From Heyndrickxia sp050281185 (GTDB lineage: Bacteria; Bacillota; Bacilli; Bacillales; Bacillaceae_C): a DNA stretch of 64,000 bases. This document shows, piece by piece, positions 60,653 to 64,000 of the stretch. The stretch lies in contig NZ_JBNNWS010000001.1 of the NCBI RefSeq assembly GCF_050281185.1, forward strand, positions 1-64,000. The letters are read 5' to 3'. Numbering within the stretch: the stretch's first letter is position 1; every line of letters begins with the position of its first letter. Under the pieces are notes generated by a model. The model saw nothing but the letters and a program-made list of their open reading frames with translations, was not told the origin of the DNA and made no database searches. The position numbers and the translations under genes were made by a program.

Positions 60653-62086
60653 TTAATCTCCAGCTTGTTTACTCTCCATACCCGAAACATTTGGGGTGTT
60701 TCCCCATGATTCAACATTTTTTAATCCTTTAATATTAGAAGCATAGAAGACAGGGTCTTTTCCTTGAGCTTTTTGGCGTTTATAATCAGCTAATGCCGAA
60801 AAAGCAAATTTCCCTAAGAGAGCAATCGCAATTAAATTAATAATAGCCATGAAAGCCATGAACAAATCTGCTATACTCCAAACAAAATCTAGAGCGGCAA
60901 GTGAGCCAAAAGCAACCATCCCCACTACAGCTATACGATAAATATATAGCCAAAGCTTACTGTTTTTAATAAACTCAATATTCGACTCTCCATAATAATA
61001 ATTCCCTACAATCGAACTAAAAGCAAATAATAATACGATAATAGCAAGGAAAATTCCTGCCCACGAACCAAGGCTTGTCTCAAGAGCATTTTGAGTCAAT
61101 ACAATTCCGTTCGACTCTTTTGATGTATATAATCCAGATAATAAAATGATAAAAGCTGTACTACTACAAATAAGAAGCGTGTCAACAAAAACACCGAGCG
61201 ACTGAATAAGTCCCTGTTTCACAGGATGGCTTACATCTGCTGTAGCCGCAGCATTAGGTGCACTTCCCATACCAGCTTCATTTGAAAATAATCCACGTTT
61301 AATTCCATTCATCATTGCAGCCCCAATTGCTCCGCCAGCTACTTCTTTAATACCGAATGCATTTTCAAAAATCAACTTAATAACATTCGGAATATCTGCA
61401 ATGTTTGTCACCATGATATACAAAGCGATGAGAATATATGCACCTGCCATTACAGGTACCATTAATTCGGCCACTTTTGCAATCCTCTTAATCCCGCCAA
61501 AAATAATAATAGCTGTTATAATAGAAAGGAGAATCGCTATTAGTGACTTGTTTATACCAAATGATTGGTTAATTGCACTTGTAATGGTATTTGCTTGAAC
61601 TGAATTAAATGCCAAACCAAATGTAAGTGAAATGAGAACAGCAAATAAGATTCCCATCCAACGAGCATTTAATGCTTTTTCCATATAATAAGCTGGTCCA
61701 CCTCGGAAGGTATCGCCGTCCTTAACTTTAAAAATTTGGGCAAGTGTACTTTCTACAAACGCCGAAGCAGATCCAATTAATGCAATGAGCCACATCCAAA
61801 AAACCGCACCAGGTCCTCCAGTCGTAATCGCTAGGGCTACTCCTGCTAAGTTTCCTGTCCCTACTCGTGAAGCTGTACTAATACAAAATGCTTGAAAAGA
61901 CGAAACACCCTTTTTATTATCTTTTGCTCCTTCTCCCAAAAGACGAATCATTTCTCCTACCATTCTAAATTGTACAAACTTCGTCCGAAAGGTAAAATAG
62001 AGTCCTAACCCAATCAACATAATAATTAGAATATAAGACCAAAGTATTGTATTCGTTCCATTTACTAAACTTCCCAAAAACTTCAT
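60653..62086 (-). CDS. Sodium:alanine symporter, AGCS family
   Basis: This 477-residue transporter has about eleven helices and the AGCS signature GGPGAVFWMWLIALIGSAS (about 85-103). FCISTASRVGTGNLAGVALA and SNEAGMGSAPNAAATA carry ligand and sodium contacts in the family. It imports alanine or glycine with sodium. I chose ATG at 62086 because AAGGTGAT lies at ideal distance; other in-frame ATGs upstream overlap that site. It is convergent with the autolysin gene and has no partner gene in its transcription unit. Confidence 0.9.
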   Translation of the reverse strand: MKFLGSLVNGTNTILWSYILIIMLIGLGLYFTFRTKFVQFRMVGEMIRLLGEGAKDNKKGVSSFQAFCISTASRVGTGNLAGVALAITTGGPGAVFWMWLIALIGSASAFVESTLAQIFKVKDGDTFRGGPAYYMEKALNARWMGILFAVLISLTFGLAFNSVQANTITSAINQSFGINKSLIAILLSIITAIIIFGGIKRIAKVAELMVPVMAGAYILIALYIMVTNIADIPNVIKLIFENAFGIKEVAGGAIGAAMMNGIKRGLFSNEAGMGSAPNAAATADVSHPVKQGLIQSLGVFVDTLLICSSTAFIILLSGLYTSKESNGIVLTQNALETSLGSWAGIFLAIIVLLFAFSSIVGNYYYGESNIEFIKNSKLWLYIYRIAVVGMVAFGSLAALDFVWSIADLFMAFMAIINLIAIALLGKFAFSALADYKRQKAQGKDPVFYASNIKGLKNVESWGNTPNVSGMESKQAGD

Positions 62087-62198
62087 CCAACCCATCACCT
62101 TCTTCTCTAAGATAGTCTTATTCCATAATAACATTCCTACTTTAACAAATTTAACTATAAACAACAATGGATACTATTACCTAAACTCTAAATCTACA

Positions 62199-62241
62199 AA
62201 AAAAGAGTGTCAGGCAAAGACAATGCCTGACACTCTTTTTT
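62199..62241. terminator. Hairpin terminator between symporter promoter region and hypothetical gene
   Basis: A 16-bp perfect stem (AAAAAGAGTGTCAGGC 62199-62214, GCCTGACACTCTTTTT 62225-62240) has T-rich ends on both strands. On the minus strand it terminates the hypothetical gene ending at 62255. Confidence 0.9.
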
Positions 62242-62254
62242 TGATATCATTCCT

Positions 62255-62656
62255 CTATTTCGAATCTATTTGTTTCACATAAATCGCTGATGAGCAATTA
62301 GTTTTTATACAGCCTTCTAAATCTGAATCTTTTATTAATCCAAGATTTAATGCTGACTTTATTTTTCCTTCATCAGGTCTTTTCTGAATTAGATCCAACA
62401 TATTTAGTTCTTCAAGCCTTTTCAAAGTAGTTTCCTGTTCAAACTTTTCTGATGTTCTAATTTGCCTTTGCAATTTGTACTCACTAATAGTTATTTCACC
62501 TTTTACATTTTTTCCAACGGAGGCATCAAAAAAATGATTAAATATTTTTTTTAATTCATCCAACTCAGTTTCCACTTCTTTTTTCTTGCGATTAAGGTTA
62601 TCGTAACGTAAGAGCATCTCTCTTGTAATCAAATAATCTACATCGTTTTTCAACAC
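62255..62656 (-). CDS. Hypothetical protein, 133 residues, coiled coil
   Basis: I do not recognise this protein. It is soluble and highly charged, with a predicted coiled coil (about 14-42; YDNLNRKKKEVETELDELKK) followed by a mixed C-terminal part containing LKRLEELNMLDLIQKRPDEG and two cysteines close together (GCIKTNCSS). No signal or membrane segment is present. The start is GTG at 62656 or TTG at 62653, both close behind GAGGGGG. It is monocistronic with its own terminator. The coiled coil plus short C-terminal domain suggests a DNA-associated or structural role, but this is not shown. Confidence 0.6.
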   Translation of the reverse strand: MLKNDVDYLITREMLLRYDNLNRKKKEVETELDELKKIFNHFFDASVGKNVKGEITISEYKLQRQIRTSEKFEQETTLKRLEELNMLDLIQKRPDEGKIKSALNLGLIKDSDLEGCIKTNCSSAIYVKQIDSK

Positions 62657-62796
62657 GTATCCCCCTCATTTACATTTAGATATTCAATCATATGTGAAAT
62701 ATTATGGGATATTACTTTTACACAGATAATTATCGATATTTATGTTAAAATAGAGATAGGAAATTAAAATCTTCTCAAAGAAAGAAGGCACTTGTT

Positions 62797-63264
62797 ATGA
62801 AGGTAAAAGACTTCATGATTCAAGACGTGATTTCTGTTAAGGAAGACGATACCATTAAGCATTTGCTAAATACTCTAGTCAAGCATAAAATTGGTGGAGT
62901 TCCAGTTATCAATGCTGATGGTACATTACTAGGTATGATCAGTGATGGAGATGTTTTAAGAAGTATTAAGCCAAAAGATACCGTAGTCTATGATTTTTAT
63001 AGTTTAATGGCTATAGCGTATGAAAAAGGAAATTTAGAGGATGCCATTACTCACCTAAAAGATCAACCAGTTATTAAAATTGCGAAGAAGCGTAGCATAA
63101 TCACTGTAAAAGAAGATGATGATATGGAAACGGTTTTAAGAATTTTAGCTAAACATCATTTCAAGAAAATCCCAGTTATCGATAATCAACGTAAGGTTGT
63201 AGGTGTCATAAGTCGGGGAGATATTATTCGCTCCATTCAAAAAGACATCCTTCAATCATTATAA
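62797..63264 (+). CDS. CBS domain-containing protein
   Basis: This 155-residue protein consists of two CBS modules (about 7-60 and 88-150; VKDFMIQDVISVKEDDTIKH, HKIGGVPVINADGTLLGMIS, then VKEDDDMETVLRILAKHH and KKIPVIDNQRKVVGVISRGD). Such stand-alone pairs bind adenine nucleotides as energy sensors. No effector domain is fused. AAGAAGG precedes ATG. A terminator follows at 63266-63299. Confidence 0.92.
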   Translation: MKVKDFMIQDVISVKEDDTIKHLLNTLVKHKIGGVPVINADGTLLGMISDGDVLRSIKPKDTVVYDFYSLMAIAYEKGNLEDAITHLKDQPVIKIAKKRSIITVKEDDDMETVLRILAKHHFKKIPVIDNQRKVVGVISRGDIIRSIQKDILQSL

Positions 63265-63265
63265 T

Positions 63266-63299
63266 AACAGCATGGGTACTTTCCCCATGCTGTTTTTTT
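63266..63299 (+). terminator. Intrinsic terminator after the CBS gene
   Basis: Arms AACAGCATGGG (63266-63276) and CCCATGCTGTT (from 63284) are followed by a T7 tract. Confidence 0.88.
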
Positions 63300-63391
63300 C
63301 TTGACAAGTAAGAGTTCCTAACAGTATATATTCCTTTGAAAATATGAATTACATATAATTATTACGATTCCTACCATTCCATAATCCAAGT

Positions 63392-64000
63392 CTATTCAAA
63401 TCTAAACTCATAAATTCGAGCTTCGTGTGGACGTAAAGCCACTATATCTGCAACTTTTTCTTCTTTAACATCCAAATAATTTGCAAGAATTAACCTTTTG
63501 GACTGATTATTAAACATGGGAGGAAGTTGAAATTTCACTTCATCATCACTATGATTCAAAATAATTAACCAGGTGATTCCATTAAGTGAACGTGAATAAA
63601 TATATAGCTGCTCCTGACCTTCTGAAAGATCTTCGTAATCTCCATACACCATTACAGGGTTTAACTTACGAAGTTGGATAAGTTTCTTATAATAATGGAA
63701 AATGGAAGATGGATCACTCATCGCTTCTTTTACATTTATCGTTGTATAATTTGGATTGCTGTTAATCCACGGTGTTCCTGTCGTAAAGCCCCCATTTTCA
63801 CTATTATCCCATTGGATAGGAGTTCGTGAATTATCTCTGCTCAAAGGCTGTAGACTTTGTAATACTTCTGTTGGATCTTTCCCCTTCTGTACCTCTTCAT
63901 CATATTTATTTTTCATCGCAATGTCTCTGTATTCGTCAATGTGCTTAAACTGCACACCAGTCATGCCAATTTCTTCGCCTTGAAAAATATAAGGTGTACC
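63392..64000 (-). CDS. malL: Alpha-glucosidase / oligo-1,6-glucosidase, C-terminal part (GH13)
   Basis: The gene runs off the window; about 203 C-terminal residues are visible and the frame stays open to base 64000. The visible N-terminal end GTPYIFQGEEIGMT and the block SRDNSRTPIQWDNSENGGF are typical of GH13 subfamily 31 enzymes (oligo-1,6-glucosidase, MalL, trehalose-6-phosphate hydrolase). The final about 90 residues form the C-terminal beta domain. MalL/oligo-1,6-glucosidase is favoured; TreC cannot be excluded without the catalytic core. The catalytic acid residues lie outside the window. Confidence 0.85.
   Translation of the reverse strand, partial: GTPYIFQGEEIGMTGVQFKHIDEYRDIAMKNKYDEEVQKGKDPTEVLQSLQPLSRDNSRTPIQWDNSENGGFTTGTPWINSNPNYTTINVKEAMSDPSSIFHYYKKLIQLRKLNPVMVYGDYEDLSEGQEQLYIYSRSLNGITWLIILNHSDDEVKFQLPPMFNNQSKRLILANYLDVKEEKVADIVALRPHEARIYEFRFE

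Overview
The window is low-GC, dense bacterial DNA with Bacillus-type ribosome binding sites, many TTG and GTG starts, T-box and cobalamin riboswitch leaders, a full D-alanyl-teichoic-acid pathway and spore/germination-type genes (GerP-like, small Hsp20-like). This points to a spore-forming member of the Bacillaceae; I cannot name the genus with confidence.

Layout. 0-2 kb: a cobalamin-riboswitch operon (B12-binding lipoprotein plus cob(I)alamin adenosyltransferase, minus strand). 2-7.6 kb: a Bce/Yxd-type peptide-antibiotic resistance module (ATPase, large permease, YxeA, response regulator, histidine kinase). 7.7-12.7 kb, minus strand: an SNF transporter, a chorismate mutase/DAHP synthase behind two tandem T-boxes, and lipM-lipA. 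13.4-18.8 kb: a small orphan ORF, a Ytr-like ABC/GntR operon, a GNAT acetyltransferase, a Nudix hydrolase and a YitT-type protein. 19-28 kb, minus strand: an S41 peptidase, DegV, a metallo-beta-lactamase-fold protein and an UgpBAEC-like sugar/phosphodiester importer. 28.4-34 kb: GerP-like, Hsp20 and coiled-coil spore-type genes, a DUF817 protein, a polysaccharide deacetylase, ywbE and a bcrC-like phosphatase. 34.4-39.3 kb: a MacAB/Vex-like exporter with its own two-component system. 39.4-41.5 kb: a phosphoesterase and a serine beta-lactamase-like protein. 41.6-52.7 kb: two complete dltXABCD operons in the same orientation, separated by a MurG paralogue and an SMR efflux gene on the opposite strand. 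52.9-64 kb: alanine dehydrogenase, an AdeR-like PucR regulator, an amino acid permease, a large SH3/glucosaminidase autolysin, a sodium:alanine symporter, a hypothetical protein, a CBS protein and the 3' part of a GH13 alpha-glucosidase.

Themes. Much of the window concerns the cell envelope and cationic or cell-wall antibiotics: two dlt operons (teichoic acid D-alanylation), Bce/Yxd and Vex/MacAB exporters with sensors, a BcrC-like undecaprenyl-pyrophosphatase, a MurG paralogue, a deacetylase and an autolysin. The alanine genes (ald, adeR-like, permease, AGCS symporter) lie beside the dlt genes, though any link is inference. The bce-like operon and bcrC share an unusual upstream architecture: TAAGG half-sites with an 11-bp period, followed exactly 31 bp later by TATACT.

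The window also carries at least three families of short non-coding dispersed repeats. Several copies show intact target duplications (6 bp or 8 bp) and lie exactly at stop codons. Copies interrupt both dlt operons, at different junctions, and the ugp-like operon. I see no rRNA, tRNA, CRISPR array, intact IS transposase or prophage.
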